Source: Amycolatopsis sp. DSM 110486 (lineage in GTDB: Bacteria; Actinomycetota; Actinomycetes; Mycobacteriales; Pseudonocardiaceae). From it: a DNA stretch of 64,000 nucleotides. The position numbers and the translations under genes were made by a program. The DNA lies in NCBI RefSeq assembly GCF_019468465.1, contig NZ_CP080519.1:1937001-2001000 (forward strand). The letters are read 5' to 3'. The notes under the pieces were generated by a model, which did no database searches, had not been told where the DNA came from, and was given only the letters and a program-made list of their open reading frames with translations. Below, one piece after another: positions 1 to 7,850 of the stretch (position 1 is the stretch's first letter; each line of letters begins with the position of its first letter).

Positions 1-499
1 TGTCGAGCGAGTTGACGAGCGGGAAGTCGAGCCCGTCGAGCCACATCATCGGGCCCTCGCCCTCGTGGTAGTGGTCGTGCCAGTGCCAGCCGGGCGTGAG
101 CAGGAGATCGCCGGGGTGCATGTGGACGCGTTCGCCCGACACGGTCGTGTAAGCGCCGGAGCCCTCGATGATGAAGCGGAACGCGTTGGCGGAGTGGCGG
201 TGCGCTTGCGCCTGCTCGCCGGGCAGGATGATCTGGATCCCGGCGTAGAGACCGGTGACCGTCGCGGATTCCTGCTGCAGCCCCGGGTTGATCAGCATCA
301 GCACGCGCCGCTGCGCTTCCTCAATGGACAGTGCGTCGGCGAAGTGCAGCATGTAGGGGCGCAGAGCGCGGTAGGCCCAGTGGAACGGCACTGCGCGCTT
401 GGTGGGTTCGGCCGGGAACAGGTCGCCGAGGTGGCGCCAGAGCGTGCCGACGCTCTGCGCGGCCAGCTGCTCGTAGGCCTCGTCGGTGGTCACGGTCAT
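1..499 (-). CDS. Gentisate 1,2-dioxygenase (partial, C-terminus outside window)
   Basis: N-terminal 166 residues of a cupin-fold ring-cleavage dioxygenase; the gene runs off the left edge. Family knowledge: gentisate dioxygenase uses Fe(II) to open gentisate to maleylpyruvate. The visible cupin motif AHRHSANAFRFIIEG (about residues 99-113, His100 and His102 as likely iron ligands) and the later GWHWHDHYHEG segment fit this family. The ATG overlaps the TGA of the upstream hydroxylase gene by 4 nt (ATGA), so the two are translationally coupled and together make 3-hydroxybenzoate to gentisate to maleylpyruvate. Usual family length is about 350-380 residues, so roughly half is missing. Confidence 0.88.
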   Translation of the reverse strand, partial: MTVTTDEAYEQLAAQSVGTLWRHLGDLFPAEPTKRAVPFHWAYRALRPYMLHFADALSIEEAQRRVLMLINPGLQQESATVTGLYAGIQIILPGEQAQAHRHSANAFRFIIEGSGAYTTVSGERVHMHPGDLLLTPGWHWHDHYHEGEGPMMWLDGLDFPLVNSLD

Positions 500-1713
500 G
501 AGGCCCTCCCTGGAGCCGCCGCGAGGGCTGGCTGGGTGCTGGTGGGGTCGAAGCCGTAGAGCCAGTCGACGATCTCGAAGTCGTCGGCGGCCCGGGGCTT
601 GAGCGCGTGCGCGCGCAGCAGTGCGCCCACGCCGTCGAGGTGCAGGAGGTCGCCCCAGGTGCGGGCGGTCGTCTGCACGCGAGCGGTGCGCGGGGCGCGG
701 ATGTGTTCGTAGGCAAGGAAAGCCGTCTCGACGTCGGCGTGCGCGGCGAGGCTGTCCGCGAGTGCGACGGAGTCCTCGATCGCCTGGCACGCGCCCTGCG
801 CGAGGTACTGCAGCATCGGGTGCGCGGCGTCGCCGACGAGCGTCACGCGGCCCTGGCTCCAGCCTGTCGCGGGCGGCCGGTCGAGCATGGCCCAGCGCCG
901 GGAGCGGTCGATCAGGGCGATGCCGCGTGCGACTTCGGGGCAGGTGCCGCGGAAGGCGTCGTCGAGCTGGCGGCTGAGATCGCCGTGCCGCGCGGGGTAG
1001 CGGCGGGTGTCGAAGGTGGCGACCTGGTTGCACAGCTTGCCGTTGCGCACGGGGTACTGCACGAGGTGCAGGCCGGGGCCGACCCAGATCACCATGCTGT
1101 CGGGCTCGGTCAGGCCCCCGGTGACCTCCTCGACGGGCACGGTGCCGCGGTGGGCGACGTAGCCGCAGTCCTCGGGTTCGCCGTCGCCGATGAGCAACGC
1201 GCGGGTCGGTGAGCGCAGGCCGTCGGCGCCGACGAGGGCGTCGGCTTCGAATCGGGTGCCGTCCGCGCACTCCACAGTGGCGTCGTGCCGGACGGTGACG
1301 ACTTGCTTGTCCGCCAGGAGCTCGACTTTTCCGGTGGCCAGGCAGGCGTCGAGGAGGGCCCGGTGCAGGTCCGCCCGGTGCGTCACGAAGTAGCGGTGGC
1401 GGAAGCGGCCTTCGAACGACGCTTCGGTTTCGAGCGACGTGATGCGCCCGCCGGTCATCGCGTCGCGGAGCACGAGGCTGCGGGGGAAGAACGCGTCGCG
1501 CGTCACTGCTTCGAGCACGCCCAACCGGTCGAGCACGCGGGACGCGTTGGGGCCGACCTGCAGGCCGGCGCCGATCTCGGCGAACTCGGGTGCCTGCTCC
1601 AGCACCCGCACCGCGTGGCCGTCGCGGGCCAGCGCGAGCGCGGCGGCCAGACCCCCGATGCCACCACCCAGCACCAGCGGCCCGCCGCGTCGCGAGGAAG
1701 TCTTCGTCAGCAT
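496..1713 (-). CDS. 3-hydroxybenzoate 6-hydroxylase (FAD-dependent monooxygenase)
   Basis: 405-residue flavoprotein monooxygenase of the UbiH/salicylate-hydroxylase class. The N-terminal Rossmann motif LGGGIGGLAAALA (about residues 15-27) binds the FAD ADP moiety. GADGLRSPTR is the middle DG motif, and GDAAHPMLQYLAQGACQAIED is the late FAD-binding GD motif. Coupling to gentisate dioxygenase makes 3-hydroxybenzoate to gentisate the likely reaction; salicylate hydroxylation is the alternative, since sequence alone does not fix ring position. It is the first gene of the leftward operon and diverges from the FAH-family gene across a 135-bp promoter region. Confidence 0.8.
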   Translation of the reverse strand: MLTKTSSRRGGPLVLGGGIGGLAAALALARDGHAVRVLEQAPEFAEIGAGLQVGPNASRVLDRLGVLEAVTRDAFFPRSLVLRDAMTGGRITSLETEASFEGRFRHRYFVTHRADLHRALLDACLATGKVELLADKQVVTVRHDATVECADGTRFEADALVGADGLRSPTRALLIGDGEPEDCGYVAHRGTVPVEEVTGGLTEPDSMVIWVGPGLHLVQYPVRNGKLCNQVATFDTRRYPARHGDLSRQLDDAFRGTCPEVARGIALIDRSRRWAMLDRPPATGWSQGRVTLVGDAAHPMLQYLAQGACQAIEDSVALADSLAAHADVETAFLAYEHIRAPRTARVQTTARTWGDLLHLDGVGALLRAHALKPRAADDFEIVDWLYGFDPTSTQPALAAAPGRAS

Positions 1714-1848
1714 ACTGATGAATGTCGCAGACGTCTTCTGAGCCTGTCAACGGCTTGACTCTTGCCTGGCCAGGTCATACCGTCCGTATACAGATGGAAT
1801 TCTCATCGGGCGGCTACTCGGTCGCCCCCGGGCACGGAACGGACACGC
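1714..1848. promoter_or_regulatory. Divergent promoter region of the gentisate cluster
   Basis: 135 bp between the hydroxylase (-) and FAH-family (+) genes. It contains a GTATAC core near 1790, of the kind found in many GntR/FadR-type sites, but no longer inverted repeat is visible. The role is inferred from position; no regulator gene adjoins it in the window. Confidence 0.4.
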
Positions 1849-2709
1849 ATGCGACTGGTGACCTACGACGGCGGACGGGTCGGCTACCTCGCCGACGACC
1901 GGGTGGTCGATCTCGGCGGTCTGGTGGGCGGTCATGGCGAGCCGGGCGCGATGCGCCGGCTGCTCGCGCGCTGGACCGAGGTTCGTGACTCGCTCCCCCC
2001 GCCGTCCGCGGCCAACAGTGTGCCGCTGGCGGACGTTTCTCTTGAGGCGCCGGTGCCCGACCCGTCGAAAATCGTGGCCGCGCCGGTGAACTACCGCGAC
2101 CACAAGTCCGAAATGGAGCTGAAGGTCGATATCAGCGACCTGGCGGTGTTCCTCAAGGCGCCGTCGTCGATCATCGCGCACGGCGGCGTCGTACGGCTGC
2201 CCTACGCCGACCGCCGCGTGGACCAGGAGGGCGAGCTCGCGGCGGTGATCGGCAAGCAGGCGCGGAACGTGAGCGAAGCCGAGGCGCTCGACCACGTCGT
2301 CGCGTACACCGGCCTGCTCGACATCACCATGCGCGGCGGCGAAGACCGGTCCACGCGCAAGTCGTTCGACACGTTCACCCCGCTCGGCCCGTGGCTCGTC
2401 ACCACCGACGAGGCGGACGCGGCCGACGCGATCGACCTCGACTGCACGGTCGGCGGCGAGCACCGGCAGTCGTCGAACACTCGCCACCTGATCTGGGGCG
2501 TCGCGAAGCTCGTGTCCTACATCTCGACGGTGATGACGCTGGAAGTCGGCGACGTGATCGCCACCGGCACGCCGTCGGGCGTCGGGCCGTTGACCGCCGG
2601 CGACAAGGTTTCCGTGACGCTGTCGAGCATCGGCACGCTCACTGTGACCGTGGCCGGTTCCGACGGCACGGTTTCGCCCACCGGTACCCGTCCGTCTGGA
2701 AAGGACTGA
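1849..2709 (+). CDS. Fumarylacetoacetate-hydrolase-family protein (probable fumarylpyruvate hydrolase)
   Basis: 286 residues starting MRLVTYDGGRVGYL; upstream codons in the same frame do not resemble the family, so the ATG at 1849 is preferred. FAH-family features include VAAPVNYRDHKSEM, a KAPSSIIAHGG segment, DQEGELAAVIG with metal-binding acidic residues, the DITMRGGEDRSTRKSFDTF region and the ending TGTPSGVGPLTAGD. Members hydrolyse fumarylpyruvate or fumarylacetoacetate, or hydrate or decarboxylate related acids. Opposite a gentisate dioxygenase, fumarylpyruvate hydrolysis (to fumarate and pyruvate) is the natural step; no maleylpyruvate isomerase is visible in the window. The next gene begins 1 nt after its stop. 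Confidence 0.8.
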   Translation: MRLVTYDGGRVGYLADDRVVDLGGLVGGHGEPGAMRRLLARWTEVRDSLPPPSAANSVPLADVSLEAPVPDPSKIVAAPVNYRDHKSEMELKVDISDLAVFLKAPSSIIAHGGVVRLPYADRRVDQEGELAAVIGKQARNVSEAEALDHVVAYTGLLDITMRGGEDRSTRKSFDTFTPLGPWLVTTDEADAADAIDLDCTVGGEHRQSSNTRHLIWGVAKLVSYISTVMTLEVGDVIATGTPSGVGPLTAGDKVSVTLSSIGTLTVTVAGSDGTVSPTGTRPSGKD

Positions 2710-2710
2710 A

Positions 2711-3790
2711 GTGCCCTCGATCACCGACGTCACCACGGCCTGGTCGCGCCTTCCGCTCGGCGCCGGCCGCGGCGGGTCCGGCGCGACCAAGGTCGACCTC
2801 CTGCTCGTCACCGTCACCGACGACGAGGGCGCGACCGGCACCGGCTTCACCTACGCGCTCACCGGCGGCGCCGACGGCGTGCACGCGGTGCTCACCGGCA
2901 CGGTCCGCGACCACGTCGTCGGCGCGGACCTCGACCACTGGCCGCGGGTGTGGCAACGCGTGCGCGACGACACGCACCGGCTCGGCCGCGGGCTCGCACT
3001 GCCTGCACTGTCCGCTGTGGACATCGCGGTGTGGGACCTGCGTGCACGCCGTGCCGGCTCGCCGCTGTTCCGCTTCCTCGGCGCGCACCACGACGACGTC
3101 GAGATCTACGGCAGCGGCCGGGCCACGCACGCGATGCCGGTGGAGCAACTGGTGGACGGCACGCGCGCGTACCTCGACGAGGGTTACCACGCCGTGAAGC
3201 TGCGGATCGGCGCTCGGCGGGCCGAGGAAGACGTGGCCCGCGTGCGCGCGGTGCGCGAGGCCGTGGGCGACGACGTGCGGATCATGGTCGACGCCAACGA
3301 ACGCCTCGACCTCCCGACCGCGCTGTGGACCGGTGCCCGCCTGGCGGACTTGGGCGTTTACTGGCTGGAGGAACCACTCTCGTCGGACGACGTCACCGGA
3401 CATGCGACGCTCGCCGCCGCCGTGCCGATGCCCGTCGCGGTCGGCGAGCACCTGCACGGACGTTTCGAGTTCGCCGCGTACCTGCACGCGCGGGCCGCTT
3501 CGGTGCTGCAGCCGGACGTGCCGCTGACGGGTGGCGTCACCGAATGGCTGCGGATCTCGGCCATCGCCGAGGCGTTCGGTGCGACGTTGAGCCCGCACTT
3601 CCTGCCGGAGCTGCACGTCCACTTGGCTGCGGCCGTGCCGAACTGCCCGTACGTGGAGCACTTCCCGCTGATCGACGATGTGCTGCAGGAGACTTTGACC
3701 GTCCACAACGGACGCGTAGCCCCTCCCGACCGGCCGGGTCACGGGATGTTGTGGGACCTGTCCGCTTTGGATGACCTGCGCGTCCGGTGA
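2711..3790 (+). CDS. Mandelate racemase / muconate lactonizing enzyme family protein
   Basis: 359 residues from a GTG start. Enolase-superfamily signatures are present in order: an N-terminal capping domain, AVKLRIG (the barrel strand that carries the catalytic Lys), then metal ligands Asp in RIMVDANERLD, Glu in YWLEEPLSS and Glu in AVGEHLHG. A late SPHFLPELHVHLAAA carries the His-containing strand. The superfamily abstracts a proton alpha to a carboxylate under Mg2+; the substrate (cycloisomerase or acid-sugar dehydratase) cannot be fixed from sequence. It is cotranscribed with the FAH-family gene, so it probably handles a related acid intermediate. Confidence 0.8.
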   Translation: MPSITDVTTAWSRLPLGAGRGGSGATKVDLLLVTVTDDEGATGTGFTYALTGGADGVHAVLTGTVRDHVVGADLDHWPRVWQRVRDDTHRLGRGLALPALSAVDIAVWDLRARRAGSPLFRFLGAHHDDVEIYGSGRATHAMPVEQLVDGTRAYLDEGYHAVKLRIGARRAEEDVARVRAVREAVGDDVRIMVDANERLDLPTALWTGARLADLGVYWLEEPLSSDDVTGHATLAAAVPMPVAVGEHLHGRFEFAAYLHARAASVLQPDVPLTGGVTEWLRISAIAEAFGATLSPHFLPELHVHLAAAVPNCPYVEHFPLIDDVLQETLTVHNGRVAPPDRPGHGMLWDLSALDDLRVR

Positions 3791-3797
3791 GGCGTGG

Positions 3798-4397
3798 TCA
3801 GAAGACGAGGACACCCTGGGTACTGGGCTGCAGTGTGCCGACCTTGACCGAGGTGACGTCGAACTCGGGGTAGCCGACCTTCTTGCCGTCCGTGCCGATC
3901 ACGTCGACGACCGTCGCGCTCGTGCTGTGGGGCGGCGTGAGCTTGAGGGTGGTCGCGACGAACGTGTCGGTGCTGCCCTTGTCGCCTGTCTCCCACTTGA
4001 CGCCGGCGAACGCGTTGGTGCCCGGGCGCAGCGTGATGGACGGGCCCGCGCCGGGGATGTCGACGTTCTGCGTCGGCACCTCCAGCGGTGAGTTGTCGGC
4101 GGCGAGGAACTGCAGCGCCGGCCAGCCCTGGATCGTCACGGGGTCCTTGCCGGTGTTCTCGAGGGCGAGCAGGCCGAGGCCCTGGTCCTGGATGGTGAGC
4201 TCGGCGTGGAAGGACTGCTGGACGTCCTTGTCTTGCTGGGTCTCTTGATGGACTGCCGGTTTTTCCGCGTTCACCGCCGACGACACGGGCGCGTTCTGGG
4301 CCGGCTGCGGCGCGCCGGCCGACGGTGGTGTGGTGCTCGAACAGGCCGTCAACGCGAACAGCACCGCGATACCCGGGACGATCGTCTTACCCCGCAT
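3798..4397 (-). CDS. DUF4232-like secreted lipoprotein
   Basis: 199 residues. The start MRGKTIVPG is chosen because a strong GGGGAGT Shine-Dalgarno precedes it and the signal peptide begins there. The lipobox FALTACSS places the lipidated Cys near residue 18, followed by a Pro/Ala-rich linker and a beta-sandwich-type domain with NTGKDPVTIQGWPALQF and an LRPGTNAFAGVKW segment typical of DUF4232. It is probably anchored on the outer face of the membrane. Function unknown. It converges on the enolase-superfamily gene with 7 nt between stops. Confidence 0.8.
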   Translation of the reverse strand: MRGKTIVPGIAVLFALTACSSTTPPSAGAPQPAQNAPVSSAVNAEKPAVHQETQQDKDVQQSFHAELTIQDQGLGLLALENTGKDPVTIQGWPALQFLAADNSPLEVPTQNVDIPGAGPSITLRPGTNAFAGVKWETGDKGSTDTFVATTLKLTPPHSTSATVVDVIGTDGKKVGYPEFDVTSVKVGTLQPSTQGVLVF

Positions 4398-4502
4398 GTT
4401 GCACTCCCCTTCGTGGGCGGCTCCCACGCCGCCTCCTCACTACCCAGGACGGCCGACCCCCGAAACAGGTTCCGGTGCTTCGAGGCATTTTCCGTGCCCT
4501 GT

Positions 4503-5063
4503 TCACTCCATAGAGGACACGAGCCGGGTCACCAAGGCCGTGAGGCTCTCCTCGTCAAGCGCCGCGAGCTCCGGCAGCGCACCCGACGTCCGCCCGATCA
4601 GCACCCCGACGAACGCCGCTGTCAGCAACTCCGCACGCGCCTGCGCCTGCTCGACCCCCTCAGAGGTCAGCCGACGCGCAAGCGGCGTCACGATCCGGCG
4701 ATGCAGCTCTTCCCGCGAAAACTCGTTGGCTTTCACATCGTCGTGCGGCTGGAGCGCAACCTGGTACAGCGGCCCCGGCCCCTGCCTGACCGCCCGCCCG
4801 ACCAGCCCGCGCAACCGCTCGGCGTCCCCCAGATCCGCGAGCTCCTCGTCCCCCGTCTCCTCCTGCAACACGGCGACGTACAGCTGCGCCTTCCCCCCGA
4901 AATACCGCGCGATCATCGCCGGATCGACACCCGCCCGCTCGCCGATGTCGCGAATCGTCGCCTGCGCATACCCGCGCTCCGCGAACAACTCCGCCGCGGC
5001 CGCCAGTAAAGCGGCCCGCGTCCGCCCGGCATCCCGACGGCGCGGTGTGGGTCGGTCCGTCAT
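4503..5063 (-). CDS. TetR-family transcriptional regulator
   Basis: 186 residues beginning MTDRPTPRRRDAGRTR. The first about 60 residues form the TetR helix-turn-helix (ATIRDIGERAGVDPAMIARYFG). The rest is a ligand-binding and dimerisation domain with the RRLTSEGVEQAQARAELL region. The ATG overlaps the stop of the upstream MFS transporter gene by 4 nt, so repressor and exporter form one operon. By the usual pattern it represses that operon and is released by a transporter substrate; the palindromes at 6878-6904 are the candidate operators. Confidence 0.9.
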   Translation of the reverse strand: MTDRPTPRRRDAGRTRAALLAAAAELFAERGYAQATIRDIGERAGVDPAMIARYFGGKAQLYVAVLQEETGDEELADLGDAERLRGLVGRAVRQGPGPLYQVALQPHDDVKANEFSREELHRRIVTPLARRLTSEGVEQAQARAELLTAAFVGVLIGRTSGALPELAALDEESLTALVTRLVSSME

Positions 5064-6658
5064 CCGCGCGCTCCTTCGGTCGTTTTTCCGGGCAGCAGCA
5101 TGCCGAACACGGCGGCCAGCACCCACACCGCCACCCCGGCGAAGGCGGCGACCGTGTAGCCGAGGGCGTTCGGGAAGTGTCGGCCGCCCGGCGTGTGCCC
5201 GACGAGGATCGCGGCGCTGAGCGCGCTGCCGGTGGAGTAGCCGACGTAGCGCAGCACCTGGTTGAAGCTCATCGCGCTGCCGGTCTCGTGCGCGGGCGTC
5301 CCGCGCGTGATCATGCCGGGCAGCACGGCGAAAACCGTGCCGACGGCGAGCCCCGTGGCCGCCATGACGACGATGAGCACCACGTAGTCGTGGCGCACGA
5401 AGCCGAACACGCCGACGCTCACCAGACCGACCAGCGAAGCCCCGGGGATCAGCACGCGCCCCCGCCCCCGCCGGATCACCGGCGGCGCGATGCGGCTGGC
5501 GAGCAGGCTCCCGATCGAGAACGGCAGCAACACCAGCCCGGCCACCACCACGGACCCGCCGAGCCCGCCGTCGGCCGGCGGCGTCTGGACGAACTGCACC
5601 ATCAACGACGTCAGCAGATACATCCCCGTGCCGGACAACAGCGCCGCGACGTCGGCCGCGAGCACCCCCGGCAGCCGCAACAACCGCAGCTCCACCAGCG
5701 GGTGGCTGCTGCGTCCCTCGTGCCACACCCACGCCACCAGCGCGCCCACCGCGATGATCACCGATCCGACCGACGCGCCCGAACCCCAGCCCCACTCCTC
5801 ACCCTTGCTGATCCACAGCAGCAACGCGCCCAGCCCCACCCCCAGCAGAACCGCCCCCGGCACGTCGAGCCGCTTCGCCTCGGCGTTCACGGCATGGGGC
5901 ACCACTTTGATGGCCGCCACCAGCGCAACCGCCGCCACGACAGCCCCGAACCAGTAAGCGGCCTGCAGCCCACCCAGCTCCGTGATCAGCCCGGTCACCG
6001 GATACCCGAGCCCGACCCCGGCGACCGTCGTGATCGACAAGATCGCCATCGTCGGCCGCGCCTTCGCGGGCACCAACGCTTCCCGGGCCGCCACGATCGT
6101 CAGCGGCGTCAGCCCCAGCCCCGCGCCCTGCAATCCGCGCCCCACCAGCAACGCCACGAACCCGAACGGCAACGCCGCCAGCACACACCCCAGCACCACC
6201 AGCCCCAGCCCGACCAGGATCACGCCCCGCCGCGCCGGCCCGTCGCCGAGCCGCCCCATCACCGGCGTGACCATCGCCCCGACCACCAACGTCACCGTCA
6301 ACGACCACTGCGCATCCCCCAGCGACACCCCGTGCACCACGGCCACCGCCGGAATCAGCGGCGCCCCCAGGCTGCTGATCACCGCCACGACGAGCCCGAG
6401 GAACACCAACGTGGGCACCAACCCACGCGCGGCTCGCTCAGCCGCGCGACTCTCGGCTACTTCCCTTGTGGCGCGCACGGACCTCGCGGCCGGCACGTCA
6501 AGAACGGGCCCGCCCAATCCCGACCTCGGACCGCGCACCTGCGAGGCAGCCTCGCCCGCGCCGCTCGCGGAGCACTGCGGTGCGTCGCCAGACCCGGGCG
6601 CAGGGCACTCGGGCATCTCGCCCGACGCGCGTACAGAACGCTCGTGCTGCCCGCTCAC
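5060..6658 (-). CDS. MFS drug-efflux-type transporter with long low-complexity N-terminus
   Basis: 532 residues if begun at the ATG at 6658. The first about 80 residues are Ala/Arg/Gly/Ser-rich and unlike a transporter. The membrane part starts at LVPTLVFLGLVVAVISS and runs through about 14 predicted helices. It contains the motif-A-like GRLGDGPARRG and a GRGLQGAGLGLTPL motif-C-like segment, which suggests a DHA2-type proton antiporter exporting a toxic compound. A start nearer the first helix is possible. The ATG at 6658 overlaps a 68-codon upstream frame that has its own good ribosome site (see 6655-6861). Confidence 0.8.
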   Translation of the reverse strand: MSGQHERSVRASGEMPECPAPGSGDAPQCSASGAGEAASQVRGPRSGLGGPVLDVPAARSVRATREVAESRAAERAARGLVPTLVFLGLVVAVISSLGAPLIPAVAVVHGVSLGDAQWSLTVTLVVGAMVTPVMGRLGDGPARRGVILVGLGLVVLGCVLAALPFGFVALLVGRGLQGAGLGLTPLTIVAAREALVPAKARPTMAILSITTVAGVGLGYPVTGLITELGGLQAAYWFGAVVAAVALVAAIKVVPHAVNAEAKRLDVPGAVLLGVGLGALLLWISKGEEWGWGSGASVGSVIIAVGALVAWVWHEGRSSHPLVELRLLRLPGVLAADVAALLSGTGMYLLTSLMVQFVQTPPADGGLGGSVVVAGLVLLPFSIGSLLASRIAPPVIRRGRGRVLIPGASLVGLVSVGVFGFVRHDYVVLIVVMAATGLAVGTVFAVLPGMITRGTPAHETGSAMSFNQVLRYVGYSTGSALSAAILVGHTPGGRHFPNALGYTVAAFAGVAVWVLAAVFGMLLPGKTTEGARG

Positions 6659-6861
6659 AAAAGCCCCGCAGCGCGCACACCGAACGCCCGACGGTCCGCC
6701 AATTCACCCGCAGGCAAGTCGCCGAGACCGCACCCGGATCGCCCAGGCGACCGCTGCCCGCCAGGCAAGAACCCGCGCGACGTCACCTCACACGCCCACC
6801 CGGACGGCTCCCAGTTCGGGAGCCGCCAGGGTGTCCCACGCAGTTCGCCCATCTCGGACAT
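6655..6861 (-). CDS. Possible 68-codon leader frame upstream of the MFS gene
   Basis: Starts MSEMGELRG with a GAGGTG ribosome site about 7 nt upstream, lies just downstream of the palindromic operators, and ends in a 4-nt ATGA overlap with the annotated MFS start. The product is low-complexity (Gly/Arg/Leu/Ala) with no recognisable domain. It could be a translated leader, or the displaced true start of the transporter separated from its first helix by low-complexity sequence. It could also be chance. Confidence 0.3.
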   Translation of the reverse strand: MSEMGELRGTPWRLPNWEPSGWACEVTSRGFLPGGQRSPGRSGCGLGDLPAGELADRRAFGVRAAGLL

Positions 6862-6877
6862 CGCGACACACCTCAGT

Positions 6878-6904
6878 CATCAGTTGATGTCATCAGCCGA
6901 TGAC
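6878..6904. promoter_or_regulatory. Overlapping palindromic operators upstream of MFS-TetR
   Basis: Two adjoining inverted repeats: CATCA-GT-TGATG at 6878-6889 and GTCATC-AGCC-GATGAC at 6889-6904. The octamer GTCATCAG also recurs as a direct repeat (6876-6883 and 6889-6896). The site lies at the head of the leftward MFS-TetR transcription unit, where a TetR autoregulator would bind. TetR binding is inferred. Confidence 0.6.
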
Positions 6905-6947
6905 TTACTCTACTCCCGAGCCTGCCGCGCGGCGGCTGTGATCCCTG

Positions 6948-7457
6948 TCAGCCGAAGTGGACCACCTCGCTCGAGGCCAGAGAGGCGCCCGCGGTGGCCA
7001 GTTCGGCGGTAACCGCCGCGGAGGTCTCCGCAGCGGGGACGGAGCCGTCGTAGGTCGCGTGGGCGTCGGTGACCAAGGTGACCGGGTGGCCGCGCCGGAG
7101 GGCTTCCAGCGTCGTCTCGCGCACGCAGAAGTCGCTCTGCATGCCGGCGACGACGAGGGGCGCGCCGGCGGGCACGAGGGTCGACAGAGGGGTGTCGGCG
7201 AAGGAGTCGGGTGTGGTCTTGTCCACCACGTGTTCGCCCGGAAAGACGTCGTGGATCAAGGTCCAGCCCGGCGTTCCGGGCACGTCGGGATCGTCGCCGG
7301 TGCCGTTGTTGCGCACGTGCACCACCGGCGCGCCGGCGGCACGCGCGCGGGAAAGCACCGCGGCGATCGCCGGGGCGACGGTGGCCGCGGAAGGCACCGG
7401 TTCGGGCGGGAGGAGCATGTTGTTCTGGACGTCGATCAACAGCAGTACGGGGACCAT
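6948..7457 (-). CDS. Isochorismatase-family cysteine hydrolase
   Basis: 169 residues; a compact member of the cysteine hydrolase superfamily (nicotinamidase / isochorismatase / N-carbamoylsarcosine amidase fold). The catalytic triad is visible as Asp9 (LLIDVQNN), Lys80 (VVDKTTPDSF) and Cys111 (QSDFCVRET), in the right order and spacing. Members hydrolyse amides, ureido compounds or vinyl ethers; the substrate is not assignable here. Short intergenic stretches on both sides suggest it is transcribed alone. Confidence 0.88.
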   Translation of the reverse strand: MVPVLLLIDVQNNMLLPPEPVPSAATVAPAIAAVLSRARAAGAPVVHVRNNGTGDDPDVPGTPGWTLIHDVFPGEHVVDKTTPDSFADTPLSTLVPAGAPLVVAGMQSDFCVRETTLEALRRGHPVTLVTDAHATYDGSVPAAETSAAVTAELATAGASLASSEVVHFG

Positions 7458-7503
7458 GCCGGAAGCATCGCACCCACCCCCGACAAAAACGCGTCAGTCA
7501 CGT

Positions 7504-7745
7504 CGGCGCACACTCGCGGTCGTTCTGCACGGCGAGGAAGCTGCGTGCCGCCGCAAACCGTGTAGTACAGCGGAAACCCGACCCACCCGGTGAGTGCGTC
7601 GAACGCCTCCCCGCGACCGGTCCGTTCGCGCTCGTACAGTGCCGGCGAGCGCGGGCACGCCGGTTTCCCACTGCACCAACAGGTCGTAGGCCCTCTTGTC
7701 GCGGTACAGCCCGGTGCCGTAGCCGGAATGCCGCAGACGATCAAC
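7504..7745 (-). pseudogene. Remnant of a CaiB/BaiF-type CoA-transferase
   Basis: Two overlapping minus-strand frames each carry a recognisable piece of a type III CoA-transferase. About 7730-7634 encodes SGYGTGLYRDKRAYDLLVQ, like the family's GxGxxGPYRDRxxYDLxxQ. About 7642-7528, in another frame, encodes LYERERTGRGEAFD followed by GWVGFPLYY, like the family's R-x-TGRGQ region. The segment that should lie between them, with the catalytic Asp, is missing. This is a frameshifted, internally deleted fossil. An intact relative is at 42574-43755. Confidence 0.65.
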
Positions 7746-7850
7746 CGCCGGCAACCGTCGCGCCAGGGTTACCTCAAGGAAGGCACATCAGCCGATCGGC
7801 CGGGTTTGTGACCCGATCGCCCGAGGCAGCCCACCTCCCGCGCCGCGATC

